From Microvirga subterranea (lineage in GTDB: Bacteria > Pseudomonadota > Alphaproteobacteria > Rhizobiales > Beijerinckiaceae), in contig NZ_QQBB01000006.1 of the NCBI RefSeq assembly GCF_003350535.1, positions 356,069-420,068 of the forward strand: a DNA stretch of 64,000 bases. Direction: 5' to 3'. The notes beneath the pieces were generated by a model. The model had not been told where the DNA came from and searched no databases. It was given only the letters and a program-made list of their open reading frames with translations. Below, one piece after another: positions 25,598-33,991 of this stretch (position 1 is its first letter; every line of letters starts with the position of its first letter). The position numbers and the translations under genes were made by a program.

Positions 25598-27025
25598 ATG
25601 CTGAAAGAGGCCGTTTGCGACAATCCAGGGGGTGAGGGCGCGTCGATCGCACCGTCGGCGCGGTGGGGACTGGTCAGCCTGTCCGCGTCCGCATTGCTGT
25701 CCGCGCTGGGGACCGGCATCGCCAATATCGCCTTGCCGACGCTGGCACAGGAATTCAGCGCATCCTTCCAGGAGGTCCAGTGGGTCGTCCTCGCCTATCT
25801 TCTGGCCGTCACCACCCTGGTCGTGGGCGCCGGACGGCTCGGCGACATCGTCGGCCGCCGGCCGCTGCTGCTGGCCGGCATCGCCCTGTTCACGGCGGCC
25901 TCGCTGCTCTGCGGCGTCGCCCCCACGCTGTGGTTGCTCGTCGCTGCCCGGGCGGCGCAGGGGCTGGGAGCGGCCGTCATGATGGCGCTGACGATGGCCT
26001 TCATCGGCGGGATGGTTCCGAAGGCGAAGACCGGCAGCGCAATGGGCCTGCTCGGAACGATGTCGGCGATCGGCACCGCTCTCGGGCCGTCGCTCGGCGG
26101 CGCCCTGATCGCCGGTCCCGGCTGGCGGGCGATCTTCCTGGTCCAGGTGCCGCTCGGGGCTCTGACCCTCGTTCTCGCGCATCGCACCCTTCCGGGCGAG
26201 CGGCAGGCGGCGAGGACGGAAAAGGCGGGCTTCGACGGGGCCGGGACGATCCTGCTGGCGCTGAGCCTCTCGGCGTATTCCCTCGCCATGACGGTCGGAC
26301 GCGGCGCTTTCGGCCCGGTCAACCTGGCCCTGCTGGCTGCCGCCCTGCTCGGGACGGGAATCTTCGTGCTCGTCGAGGCGCGGGCGGCCTCGCCCCTGAT
26401 CCGACTCGACATGTTCCGCGACGGCGTGCTGAGGGCCGGTCTGTTCATGAGCGCGCTCGTCATGACGGTGATGATGGCGACCCTCGTCGTGGGGCCGTTC
26501 CATCTCTCCCGCGCGCTTGGGCTCGATGCGGTGCAGGTGGGGCTCGTCATGTCCGCTGGCCCGCTCGTGGCAGCTGCGATGGGGATTCCGGCGGGCCGCC
26601 TCGTCGACCGGTTCGGCGCCAGGCGCATGACCCAGGTTGGACTCGCGGCATCGGCTATCGGCTCGTCCGCGCTCTCGCAGGTCCCGCTGGATCTCGGCGC
26701 GCTGGCCTACGTCGTCCCGCTCGTCGTGATCACCGCCGGCTATGCGTTGTTCCAGGCCGCCAACAACACCGCCGTCATGATGGAGGTCGGCCAGGATCGG
26801 CGGGGCATCGCGTCGGGTCTGCTCAACCTGTCGCGCAATCTCGGCCTGATCACCGGCGCGTCCGTCATGGGGGCCGTGTTCGCGTTCGCGTCGGGTGCCG
26901 CCGAGATGCCGGCCGGGGATCCCGGCGCCGTGGCCGCCGGCATGCGGGCCACGTTCGCGGCCGCGGCGGCCCTGGTGGCGGCCGCGCTGGCGATCGCGGT
27001 CGGCGGTCGTGGCCGCAAGGGATGA
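25598..27025 (+). CDS. MFS transporter, DHA2 (EmrB/QacA-like) family
   Basis: A 475-aa carrier with about 14 hydrophobic helices. Motif A is visible as GRLGDIVGRRP after the second helix, and the fifth-helix exporter motif as GTALGPSLGGALI. DHA2 proteins export drugs or metabolites using the proton gradient. The ATG at 25598 is preferred over 25538 because the product then starts at normal family length. It is divergent from the LysR gene and probably controlled by it. The substrate is unknown. Confidence 0.92.
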   Translation: MLKEAVCDNPGGEGASIAPSARWGLVSLSASALLSALGTGIANIALPTLAQEFSASFQEVQWVVLAYLLAVTTLVVGAGRLGDIVGRRPLLLAGIALFTAASLLCGVAPTLWLLVAARAAQGLGAAVMMALTMAFIGGMVPKAKTGSAMGLLGTMSAIGTALGPSLGGALIAGPGWRAIFLVQVPLGALTLVLAHRTLPGERQAARTEKAGFDGAGTILLALSLSAYSLAMTVGRGAFGPVNLALLAAALLGTGIFVLVEARAASPLIRLDMFRDGVLRAGLFMSALVMTVMMATLVVGPFHLSRALGLDAVQVGLVMSAGPLVAAAMGIPAGRLVDRFGARRMTQVGLAASAIGSSALSQVPLDLGALAYVVPLVVITAGYALFQAANNTAVMMEVGQDRRGIASGLLNLSRNLGLITGASVMGAVFAFASGAAEMPAGDPGAVAAGMRATFAAAAALVAAALAIAVGGRGRKG

Positions 27026-27145
27026 ATGGCCTTGCAGCAGCAGGGGCGCGGGACGTCCAGGAAGACAGACGCCCCGCTAACCATTTCGGAAGAGCTTGAG
27101 CCGAGAATGGCCGGCGTGCCGGCTTCCAGGCGAAAGGAGCACGCC

Positions 27146-27619
27146 ATGGCCAAGAACACGATCTGCCTCTGGTACGACAAGGACGCCGAAGCGGCCGCCC
27201 GCTTCTATGCCGAGACCTTTCCCGACAGCGCCGTGCATGCGGTGCACCGGGCGCCCAGTGACTTTCCATCCGGCAAAGCGGGCGACGTGCTGACGGTGGA
27301 ATTCACGGTGGCGGGCGTGGCCTGCCTCGGCCTCAACGGAGGGCCCGCGTTCAAGCACAACGAGGCCTTCTCGTTCCAGATCGCCACCGACGATCAGGCC
27401 GAGACCGACCGCTACTGGAACGCCATCGTCGGCAACGGCGGCCAGGAGAGCGCGTGCGGCTGGTGCAAGGACAAGTGGGGCATCTCCTGGCAGATCACCC
27501 CGCGCGTGCTGACAGAGGCGCTGGCGGCAGGCGGCGACGAGGCCAAGCGGGCGTTCACGGCCATGATGGACATGCGGAAGATCGACGTTGCCGCGATCGA
27601 GGCGGCCCGGCGCGGCTGA
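27146..27619 (+). CDS. VOC family protein (PhnB-like / 3-demethylubiquinone methyltransferase fold)
   Basis: A 157-aa protein of the PhnB-type VOC group. It begins with CLWYDKDAEAAARFYAETFP and includes FSFQIATDDQAE and CGWCKDKWGISWQITP, all characteristic of this subgroup. The fold is a glyoxalase-type dimer. The function of this branch is unproved; annotations as 3-demethylubiquinone methyltransferase are likely wrong. AAAGGAG precedes the ATG at 27146. It is 120 bp after the MFS exporter and may be separately transcribed. Confidence 0.92.
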   Translation: MAKNTICLWYDKDAEAAARFYAETFPDSAVHAVHRAPSDFPSGKAGDVLTVEFTVAGVACLGLNGGPAFKHNEAFSFQIATDDQAETDRYWNAIVGNGGQESACGWCKDKWGISWQITPRVLTEALAAGGDEAKRAFTAMMDMRKIDVAAIEAARRG

Positions 27620-27754
27620 GGCCCGTTCCGAAGGCGGCTGATCCGCCGGCGCCGACGCGTCGCCCGCCCCGGACGGAGCCGGACGGTCCGATGCCCAGCG
27701 GTCGTCGCGGTTCGACCTGATGGAGAGCCGGCTTCGTGACCCCGACCGGAAGGG

Positions 27755-28336
27755 TCATTCGTCACGCGGGCCGAACGCCATGCGGATCGTGTGGATCCTT
27801 ACGTCCCCCGGCCAGGTCGCGACCAAGGCCTCGAACCGGTCTCGATCGTTCGCGAACAGGGCTCTCGAGGCCTCCTCGAAGCCCGGAAGATTTCCGGCCA
27901 TGGCCGCCATGAAGGCGTAGGCTGCGTTCCGGGCCGACCTGCCGCTCTGTGCATCCTTGCGCCGGGCCTCGTCCACGAGCCGCCGCAAGGTCGCCGAGGC
28001 TCCTCCGGGCTGTGCGCCCAGCCACTCCCACTGACGCGGCAGAAGCGTCACCTCCCGGGCCGTCACTCCCAGCTTCGGACGCCCCCGGCCGCGGGGGGCG
28101 GCGGGAGGCGCCGCCTCGATGCCGGTCGGAGCGAGCCGAGCGAGAATCGCTTCATCGTCCCCTCTCAGGTCGAGATCGATCTGCTGCCCCGTGGCATCGT
28201 CGAAGATCAGGATGGTCTGCGTGGGATCGGCCTTGCTCGCCCGCTTCACCGCAAGGGCAACGGCGGGCAACGTGTCGCGCGCCAGCAGACTGGGGCCGCG
28301 AAAGGCGCTGTACGTGAGGGGGGAGGGAGCGGTCAT
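27755..28336 (-). CDS. DUF2239 family protein
   Basis: A 193-aa protein with the DUF2239 landmarks: IFDDATGQQIDLDLRG in the N-terminal half, then RGRPKLGVTAREVTLLP, RQWEWLGAQPGGASATLRRL and a helical C-terminal third with NAAYAFMAAMAGNLPGFEEA. The RGRPKLG plus arginine-rich helix pattern suggests nucleic-acid contact, but no function is known. The start at 28336 is preceded by GCGAGGC. It is divergent from a GIY-YIG gene, with a conspicuous inverted repeat between them. Confidence 0.93.
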   Translation of the reverse strand: MTAPSPLTYSAFRGPSLLARDTLPAVALAVKRASKADPTQTILIFDDATGQQIDLDLRGDDEAILARLAPTGIEAAPPAAPRGRGRPKLGVTAREVTLLPRQWEWLGAQPGGASATLRRLVDEARRKDAQSGRSARNAAYAFMAAMAGNLPGFEEASRALFANDRDRFEALVATWPGDVRIHTIRMAFGPRDE

Positions 28337-28387
28337 GATGCCTCGCATGGGCCGGCCCGGAGGCCGGTCGGGATCGGTTGATATTAC

Positions 28388-28429
28388 CCGGGTATAATTG
28401 ACATCGCCGCGGGCCGCAACTATACCCGG
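28388..28429. promoter_or_regulatory. Inverted repeat of CAAYTATACCCGG between DUF2239 and GIY-YIG genes
   Basis: The 13-mer CAACTATACCCGG (plus, 28417-28429) faces CAATTATACCCGG (minus strand of 28388-28400), 12 of 13 identical, with 16 bp between. The left arm also forms half of a perfect 10-bp palindrome TACCCGGGTA (28385-28394). Lying in the shared promoter gap it looks like a two-site operator for a dimeric regulator controlling both genes. The regulator is unknown. Confidence 0.5.
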
Positions 28430-28491
28430 ATCGGGAACGCGCCAGCGCATCGAAGCCGCGCCGAGTTGCGATTCCGCCAGGAGATCGAGGC

Positions 28492-28827
28492 ATGGGCATC
28501 ATCGACAGAAAGGCCGCCATCGCGGCCTACAAGGAACGCAAGACACCCGCCGGCATCTTCGCGGTGCGCTGCTCGGCCACGGGCCGGGTATGGGTCGGGC
28601 GCAGCCAGCATCTCGACACCCAGCAGAACGGCCTGTGGTTTTCGCTCAGGCTCGGCTCCGGCATGAACCGCGACCTGCAGGCAGCCTGGAAGGCGCATGG
28701 CGAGGCCGCCTTCACCTTCGAGGAGCTGGAGCGCCTGTCGGACGAAACCCTGCCTTACGTGCGCCAGGCCATGCTGAAGGAGCGCTTGGCCTTCTGGAAG
28801 GCCGAACTCGACGCCGCCCTGGTCTGA
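28492..28827 (+). CDS. GIY-YIG nuclease family protein
   Basis: A 111-aa protein. The GIY element is G21-I22-F23 in PAGIFAVRC and the YIG element is VWVG at 33-36, followed by R37, the usual catalytic arginine. The remaining helices fit the compact stand-alone GIY-YIG group found in alphaproteobacteria. No accessory DNA-binding domain is present. The ATG at 28492 follows AGGAGATCGAGGC at a loose distance. It is divergent from DUF2239 and probably co-regulated with it. Replacement of both tyrosines (Y to F and Y to W) is a deviation to note. Confidence 0.85.
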   Translation: MGIIDRKAAIAAYKERKTPAGIFAVRCSATGRVWVGRSQHLDTQQNGLWFSLRLGSGMNRDLQAAWKAHGEAAFTFEELERLSDETLPYVRQAMLKERLAFWKAELDAALV

Positions 28828-29027
28828 GGAGATCCGGGAATGACGCGGGATGAGCCTGGGAGACGGCGTGGACATGACCGACCCCGGGAACCGGACCGGC
28901 ACCGCGTCGGGAGGGCCCCGGCTTGCAAATCGGGCTCCGCGACGGCACTCTCCAGCCAAGCACAACCTTGAGCGGGCGGATGCCGGGCGATGATCGTCGG
29001 GCGACAGGACATGGGAAGCAACCAATC

Positions 29028-29738
29028 ATGATCATGGACGGTGTGAATGCCGGTGCCGGCGAGACAGAAGACGTGGCTTTGCTCGGGCGTCGGGCGGGGC
29101 TTCTCAGCCGCCGGTCGTTTCTGGCCGGCTCGGCCGCCGGGATCGGCGCGCTGGGGCTGGCCGGCTGCGTGACGTCCGACGGCATGAGCGTCGCCGAGGC
29201 GGCGAAGGTCTACGGGCCGGTGCCCGACGAGAAGTTCCCGATCCCGGCCATCGACGTCACCAAGGTCGACCCGAAATATTACCGCCGGACGGTTCGCTAC
29301 GAGACCAAAGAGGCCCCCGGAACGATCATCGTCGACCCGGGCAACTACTTCGTCTACCGCGTCGAGGACGGCGGAACCGCCACCCGCTACGGCGCCAATG
29401 TCGGCCGTGACGGGTTCCGGTGGAGCGGGGATGCTTATGTCGGGCGCAAGGGCGAATGGGCGACCTGGACCCCGCCCAAGGAGATGATCAAGCGTCAGCC
29501 CGAGGCGGCCAAATACGCCCGCGGCATGCCGGGCGGCCTCGACAATCCGCTCGGCGCCCGCACGCTCTATCTCTATCAGAACGGCGCCTACACGCTCTAC
29601 ACGATCTACGCCAGCCTCGACGCCGAATCGATCGGCAACGGCATCACGAGCGGCTGCGTCGGCCTCCTCACCCAGGACATGCTGCACCTGTACGAGCGTA
29701 CCCCGGTGAAGACGAAGGTGGTCGTCCTGCCGGCCTAA
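29028..29738 (+). CDS. L,D-transpeptidase family lipoprotein with atypical active site
   Basis: A 236-aa ErfK/YkuD-type protein. The N-terminus carries a twin-arginine-like SRRSFLAG (residues 27-34) and a lipobox LAGC with C47. The catalytic domain covers about 95-235 and the nucleophile is C210 in TSGCVGLL. Typical family members have IHG upstream and SxGCIR at the Cys; here the IHG is IYA (residues 193-195) and the Arg after CV is Gly. The catalytic histidine therefore seems lost, so activity is doubtful. A fragment of a second copy lies at 35490-35582. It normally would cross-link peptidoglycan or attach proteins to it. Confidence 0.88.
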   Translation: MIMDGVNAGAGETEDVALLGRRAGLLSRRSFLAGSAAGIGALGLAGCVTSDGMSVAEAAKVYGPVPDEKFPIPAIDVTKVDPKYYRRTVRYETKEAPGTIIVDPGNYFVYRVEDGGTATRYGANVGRDGFRWSGDAYVGRKGEWATWTPPKEMIKRQPEAAKYARGMPGGLDNPLGARTLYLYQNGAYTLYTIYASLDAESIGNGITSGCVGLLTQDMLHLYERTPVKTKVVVLPA

Positions 29739-29781
29739 AGCCGCCGCCCCTTCCGCCGCTGCCGGCATCCGGATTCTGACC

Positions 29782-30420
29782 TTACCCTGCCAGCAGGACG
29801 ATGCCGCCTGCCACCAGGGCGAGGCTCCAGAGAACATCCATGTTGATCCAGCCCCGCCTGAGGAAGACGAGGCCGCGGTCGTAGGCGATCACGCTGATCG
29901 TTCCGATCACCGCCAGCATGGCGCCCGTGTGGACCGCGAGCGCCGCGAGCGAAACCGGGAGCGAGGTCGTGGCGGCGAGCCCGCCGCCCGTGCCCGGAGT
30001 GACGCACAGCGATAGGAGCGGCGGGATCAGCATGAAGCCCGCCCCGTGCACGCCCGCCATCATGAAAGACCAGAGGGCGAGGCCCGCGAGGCCGGTCTGC
30101 ATCCCGATGCGGATCGGCGTGCGGTGGCCGGACAGGACATGCACGGCCGCCCAGAGCAGCAGGACGATCCCGGCCCCGCGCCCGAGGAGGGATCCGTCCA
30201 GGATCGTCCCGAAGAGCAGAACCGCCAGCAGGACCGCTCCTACGGCCGCGGCATGGCCGAGGGCGATCGGCGCCAGGGCGAGAACCACGAGACCCCGGCT
30301 CTGCCGGTGAAGGCCGAGCGCGACCGCGAACAGCCAGCCCATGGCGGGGTTTAGGCCGTGGAAGGCGCCGAGCCCCGCAAGCGCCAGCCAGGGCCAGAGT
30401 GCGGACGAGATCGCGGTCAT
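29782..30420 (-). CDS. Six-helix membrane protein, NicO/UreH-like
   Basis: A 212-aa protein with about six membrane helices. The motif FHGLNPAMGWLFAVALGL at the first helix, a second histidine in APIALGHAAAVG, and later AGVHGAGFM and AVHTGAML put histidines inside helices, as in the NicO / UreH / sulfite-exporter-like group of metal or anion transporters. The family call is tentative. It follows the SBP56 gene by 40 bp in the same direction. As SBP56-type enzymes need copper or another metal, a metal-supply or product-export role is plausible. Confidence 0.8.
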   Translation of the reverse strand: MTAISSALWPWLALAGLGAFHGLNPAMGWLFAVALGLHRQSRGLVVLALAPIALGHAAAVGAVLLAVLLFGTILDGSLLGRGAGIVLLLWAAVHVLSGHRTPIRIGMQTGLAGLALWSFMMAGVHGAGFMLIPPLLSLCVTPGTGGGLAATTSLPVSLAALAVHTGAMLAVIGTISVIAYDRGLVFLRRGWINMDVLWSLALVAGGIVLLAG

Positions 30421-30460
30421 TGCGGGTCACGGGCCATGGCGCGCCCGGCGCACGGCTCCC

Positions 30461-31933
30461 TCACGGATAGCAATAGGAATCGGACGAACAATCGCCGCCT
30501 TCGAGCCGGACCTGATGCGGCCGGAGTCCCTTCGGCCACTCGATGAAGAAGTCCTCGTCGAACGCGAGGCCGCCGTTCGGGTCCGCGTCGAGCTTCACCA
30601 TCCAGCCCTCGAAGCCGCGGTGATAGAACTGCTGGTCGATCGCCCCGTAGAGCGAGTTGGTGAAGTACACCCGCCGGCCGTCCCGGCTGATCTCCACCAT
30701 CTGGGGCCCACCCGTCAGATGCCCGTTCCTCGCCTTGGGGTGGGAGGCCCGCGACACGATCCCGCCGATCCGCACCTTGCCGGTGAGCCTGGGGTTCAAC
30801 GGGTCGGAGACGTCGTATTGCTGCAGGTCGCCCGTGCCCCAGCAGGAGACGTAGAGGAACCGGTCGTCCATGGAGAGATCGATGTCCGTCACGAGCGGCG
30901 GCACCGCCCCGAAGCCCTTGAGCATCTCGGGCAGATCGTCCGGGCTCGCGGGCTCGGCCGGGATGGTGATGACCTTCTTGACGGCCCAGCGTTCGCCCTC
31001 GCGGTACCAGGTCCAGATGGAGGACGAGAGGTCCTTGAGGCTGATCACGCAGTTCACGAACCCGTAGGCCTTCGTCGGATCGTGCGCGGGCCTCAGCTCG
31101 AACACGAGCTGGTGCTCCTCGCCGAAGTCGATCTCCTGCAGGTGCCTGCGCTTCAACAGATCCCAGAAATGGAGGCGCCGGCCGTATTTCGAGCCGAGCA
31201 GGACCTCCGGCACGAGGCCGTTCTCGAAGGTGTCGGGCGTGCCCCATTCGCTGGTCACCAGCGTGTCGTAGCCGAGATGCCACCAGCCGTCATAGGCGAG
31301 CTGCTGCGGACCCCGTTCCACCTCCCAGCGCCCGAGCGGCTCGAAGGTCTCGTGGTCCATGACGAAGATGCCGCCCGGCGCCTTGCCTTCCTGATTGCCG
31401 AGGGCCGTGACGTAGATGCCCTCCGGCCCGCAATGGACGGTGTGCGGCCGGGAATAGCCGGTGCGTTCGGCGATCACCTCCGGCTCGATCACCTTGACGA
31501 TCGTCGGATGGCGCGGGTCGGGCTTGGTGTCGAGGATGTGGATCCGCGACGAGCGCAGTCCGGGCACCACGAGGTAGCGTCGCTCGACATGCGGATGAGG
31601 CATGTTGGGGCACAGGCAGGACGAGCACGCATTCCATCCGAAGTGATGCAGCTCGTCGCCCGTATTGGGCATCGCGACGGACCCGACGATTTGGGCATAG
31701 GACGGGGAGGCCGGGTCGAGATCGACGACCGCGATGCCGTCGGGCTGCTGCCGGTCCGGGTCGAACATGGCCACGTAGGCCAGCGTCTCGGGCGGGGCTT
31801 TTTCGGCCAGGCGGGGAGAAGGATAGAAACTCGGATCTGGCTGCCAACGCGTCACGACACCCTCCCGTGATCGCCCCCTGAGGTCGATGGCAAGTGTCAT
31901 TGTCTTTGGGCTGACCCTTGCATCATACTGCAT
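30461..31933 (-). CDS. Selenium-binding protein 56 / methanethiol oxidase family
   Basis: A roughly 490-aa SBP56 protein. Conserved signs are the HHFGWNACSSC segment, LVVPGLRSSRIHI, the PHTVHC motif, VTSEWGTP, the HQLVFELRPAHDPTKAYGFV stretch and the C-terminal GGDCSSD. Bacterial members (MtoX) oxidise methanethiol to formaldehyde, sulfide and peroxide and are copper-dependent; others are only annotated as selenium-binding. There is no clear signal peptide, although MtoX is periplasmic in some species. The start is uncertain (31933, or 31900 at MTLAID). The expected SCO1 and MauG neighbours are absent; instead a NicO-like membrane protein follows. Confidence 0.92.
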   Translation of the reverse strand: MQYDARVSPKTMTLAIDLRGRSREGVVTRWQPDPSFYPSPRLAEKAPPETLAYVAMFDPDRQQPDGIAVVDLDPASPSYAQIVGSVAMPNTGDELHHFGWNACSSCLCPNMPHPHVERRYLVVPGLRSSRIHILDTKPDPRHPTIVKVIEPEVIAERTGYSRPHTVHCGPEGIYVTALGNQEGKAPGGIFVMDHETFEPLGRWEVERGPQQLAYDGWWHLGYDTLVTSEWGTPDTFENGLVPEVLLGSKYGRRLHFWDLLKRRHLQEIDFGEEHQLVFELRPAHDPTKAYGFVNCVISLKDLSSSIWTWYREGERWAVKKVITIPAEPASPDDLPEMLKGFGAVPPLVTDIDLSMDDRFLYVSCWGTGDLQQYDVSDPLNPRLTGKVRIGGIVSRASHPKARNGHLTGGPQMVEISRDGRRVYFTNSLYGAIDQQFYHRGFEGWMVKLDADPNGGLAFDEDFFIEWPKGLRPHQVRLEGGDCSSDSYCYP

Positions 31934-32135
31934 CTTCCAGGGCGTGTCGCCCCGACCATGACGGCCGATCCGCACATTGCGAACGGCCCTTGCGCGACCG
32001 TCCCGGCCTCGACGTTGTGCCTGAGGCGTATGGGGCCTAAACTGATTTCAACCGCGAAGACGCAACCCCTCTCACGGCCTTCGGGGCTCTCGGAGCGAAG
32101 GGCCCTGGATCCACTCGGTGGTCAGGGTGCGTATC

Positions 32136-32519
32136 ATGTCTCCGAAACAGATCTCGCTCGTTGCCGGTCTTCTGGTGCTCTGGCCAGGGCCGATCCAGGC
32201 CCATGACATCTACACCGATCTGCTCACCCGGTCGGGTCTGCCCTGCTGCCATGACGGCGACTGCCGGCCCGTGCCTTATCGTCTGACACCCAAAGGGGTG
32301 CAGATGCTCGTCGACGAGCAGTGGCTCGACATCCCGAGGGGCAGCATCCAATACCGCGCCCTTGCGGGCGACCGTGGCGAAACGGGGGGAGCGCACTGGT
32401 GCGGGTCGCGGGACGCGATCGGGTACTTTACCCGCTGCGCGATCCTGCCGCCCCAGTCCGCCGCCATTCGCGGGAACGCAGTGTCGACGCCGGGTTTCCA
32501 TGCTGTTCCGGATCCATGA
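32136..32519 (+). CDS. Secreted hypothetical protein with CCHDGDC motif
   Basis: A 127-aa protein with a signal peptide (1-22, ending at IQA-HD). The mature part begins with a conserved-looking CCHDGDCRPV and later has HWCGS and FTRCAI, giving five cysteines for a periplasmic domain of about 105 residues. Small proteins of this style are frequent in Rhizobiales and have no known function. The ATG at 32136 gives the best signal peptide; a GTG at 32118 adds six residues. Nothing in the neighbourhood explains it. Confidence 0.75.
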   Translation: MSPKQISLVAGLLVLWPGPIQAHDIYTDLLTRSGLPCCHDGDCRPVPYRLTPKGVQMLVDEQWLDIPRGSIQYRALAGDRGETGGAHWCGSRDAIGYFTRCAILPPQSAAIRGNAVSTPGFHAVPDP

Positions 32520-32650
32520 TCGTAATGGTCTATCGGCGGCACTCCTGAGACGCAGCGGAGTTTGCCCCTGCCGCGGTTCCGCAATCCCGTTCCACGAAAC
32601 TCCCCCGGCTGTTCGGATCCGAACTCGCAGGCGGACAGGAACGGGAGGCA

Positions 32651-32689
32651 AAAGAAAACCCCGCGCAGCCGGGGGACTGAACGGGGTTT
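32651..32689 (-). terminator. Rho-independent terminator-like hairpin (minus strand)
   Basis: AAACCCCG (32656-32663) pairs with CGGGGTTT (32682-32689). Read on the minus strand the stem is followed by TTTTCTTTTG, a good U-tract. No coding gene on that strand ends here, so a small RNA is possible. Confidence 0.45.
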
Positions 32690-32773
32690 GGCAGGGCATA
32701 CGCGAGACGCGGCCCGCAGCCTTCCTTTCAACGGTCACGGTTAATATTCGGTGCATCGCCGCCAGCCGGCGGG

Positions 32774-32809
32774 CAAAAAGAAGCGCCCTTGCCGGAAGCG
32801 GGAGGGCGC
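32774..32809 (-). terminator. Second terminator-like hairpin (minus strand)
   Basis: GCGCCCT (32783-32789) pairs with AGGGCGC (32803-32809). On the minus strand the stem is followed by TTCTTTTTGCC. It lies about 95 bp before the other minus-strand hairpin. Confidence 0.4.
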
Positions 32810-33171
32810 CAGTTGAGGAGGAACGAGCCAATGAGGCCCATCGCGAGCCTAGACGGCCCAGGGGATCCGCCTATCACCCAGGTTAAGCGGGGCAGGAGAT
32901 TCCACTCCCGTGACCTGCGAGGATCGGGTCAGGATTCGTGTGTGCCTCAAGGCGGCTCCGCAAGGCGCGTCATACCGGTGCCATCGTCGACCGGCCGCCG
33001 CCGTTGATCGGGAAAACTCCGGAACACGGCGGCACACCCGTTCGTCCGGTTCCATGAACGGGCTCATCGGAAATTCGCAGCATCGTTTGGGCGCGGCCGA
33101 GGACCACAAAATCGTCCCAAGACATGATCCATGTGAATGCGGCTTATTCCGAGACGACTAAATGCTGCCCG

Positions 33172-33363
33172 ATGAGTGAACAACTGTTTCAGGTCGTTGC
33201 CGCCATCAGCAGACGCGTCAGCCAATCCTCCTCCAAAGTGCACCAGCAGGTGAAAGACAGCCGGGAGACGGTCCTCCGGTCCCATCATTTGCTGAAGACG
33301 CAACAGATTTACCCTTATGCCTGGAATGCGCCAGGTGACCCCGCAATCGTCTCCGTTCCATAA
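33172..33363 (+). CDS. Small hypothetical protein (63 aa)
   Basis: A short frame whose middle (VKDSRETVLRSHHLLK) resembles the T-x3-S-x2-LL helix of two other small frames in this window. No ribosome-binding site is obvious. A longer reading from 33124 is possible. Codon use is less GC-biased than core genes, so it may be a decaying gene. Confidence 0.3.
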   Translation: MSEQLFQVVAAISRRVSQSSSKVHQQVKDSRETVLRSHHLLKTQQIYPYAWNAPGDPAIVSVP

Positions 33364-33542
33364 GCGGCTTCCGCGCCAGCATGGACGTATGGGCCCCATG
33401 GGCGCATAGTGCGCCGATCACTGGCCGTTTCCGAGCCCGCGGGCGTCAGTGACCGAGAGACATGTCTGTGCTCCCGCCTGCAAGGCTATGGAGCACCGTC
33501 GTGTCTGGCGATCGAACACCGCAAGAACAATGGTGGGAAACC

Positions 33543-33728
33543 ATGGTTCGCGAGACCGAAGCGACAATCGGGCGCTCGCTTGAACTCCTCAGACAAACGG
33601 TCCCCTTGGCCCACCACTGGCCTTCCGCTCAAGGGCAGGTGCGGAAGCCCGCCTCAAATCCTGATGTGCGCACCCCACACACGGCCTTATCGGAATTTCC
33701 ACCGCCTCGCGCGCAATTGGAGGCATGA
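33543..33728 (+). CDS. Small hypothetical protein (61 aa)
   Basis: A 61-aa frame beginning MVRETEATIGRSLELLRQT, again with the T-x3-S-x2-LL helix. GGTGGG precedes the ATG. Its stop overlaps the ATG of the next small gene by 4 bp (ATGA at 33725-33728), which supports both being translated. A longer reading from 33462 is possible. Function unknown. Confidence 0.4.
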   Translation: MVRETEATIGRSLELLRQTVPLAHHWPSAQGQVRKPASNPDVRTPHTALSEFPPPRAQLEA

Positions 33729-33991
33729 TCGGCAGCGCCATGTCCCGGATCCGGAAAGAACGCGAGGACCTCGCCAAGGCGAATGTCCACATCGCCGAGG
33801 GCGAGAGGCGCGTGGCCCAGCAGATCGGCCTCATCCAATGGATGACCAAGAAGGGACACGATACGGAGGAAGCGACGAAGCTGCTCTGGAACTACCAGAC
33901 GACCCTCGAGACGTGGCGCGAGCATCGCCGCCTGATCCTGCAAGAGATCGCGCGCCTGGAGGGACGCGACCCCGAAGCCCCTGTTCCATAA
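33725..33991 (+). CDS. Small helical hypothetical protein (88 aa)
   Basis: An 88-aa, highly charged, helical protein. The pattern HIAEGERRVAQQIGLIQWMTKKGHDTEEATKLL (given here in outline: HIAEGERR, then GHDTEEA, then EHRRLILQEIARLEG) matches a type of small protein common in rhizobial genomes and of unknown function. The start overlaps the previous stop by 4 bp. An internal ATG at 33740 is possible. No domain is recognised. Confidence 0.55.
   Translation: MIGSAMSRIRKEREDLAKANVHIAEGERRVAQQIGLIQWMTKKGHDTEEATKLLWNYQTTLETWREHRRLILQEIARLEGRDPEAPVP

Larger units (their letters stand above)
32520..33171. other. Gene-poor region with hairpins
   Basis: About 650 bp without a convincing gene. A 58-codon frame at 32831 follows a strong GAGGAGGAACG site but has no protein-like composition. 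Two terminator-like hairpins on the minus strand lie at 32651-32689 and 32774-32809. Confidence 0.35.

Noticed and set aside
32562..33109. Several 60-86 codon frames on both strands
   Set aside because: No consistent ribosome-binding sites or protein-like patterns; only hairpins are supported in this stretch.
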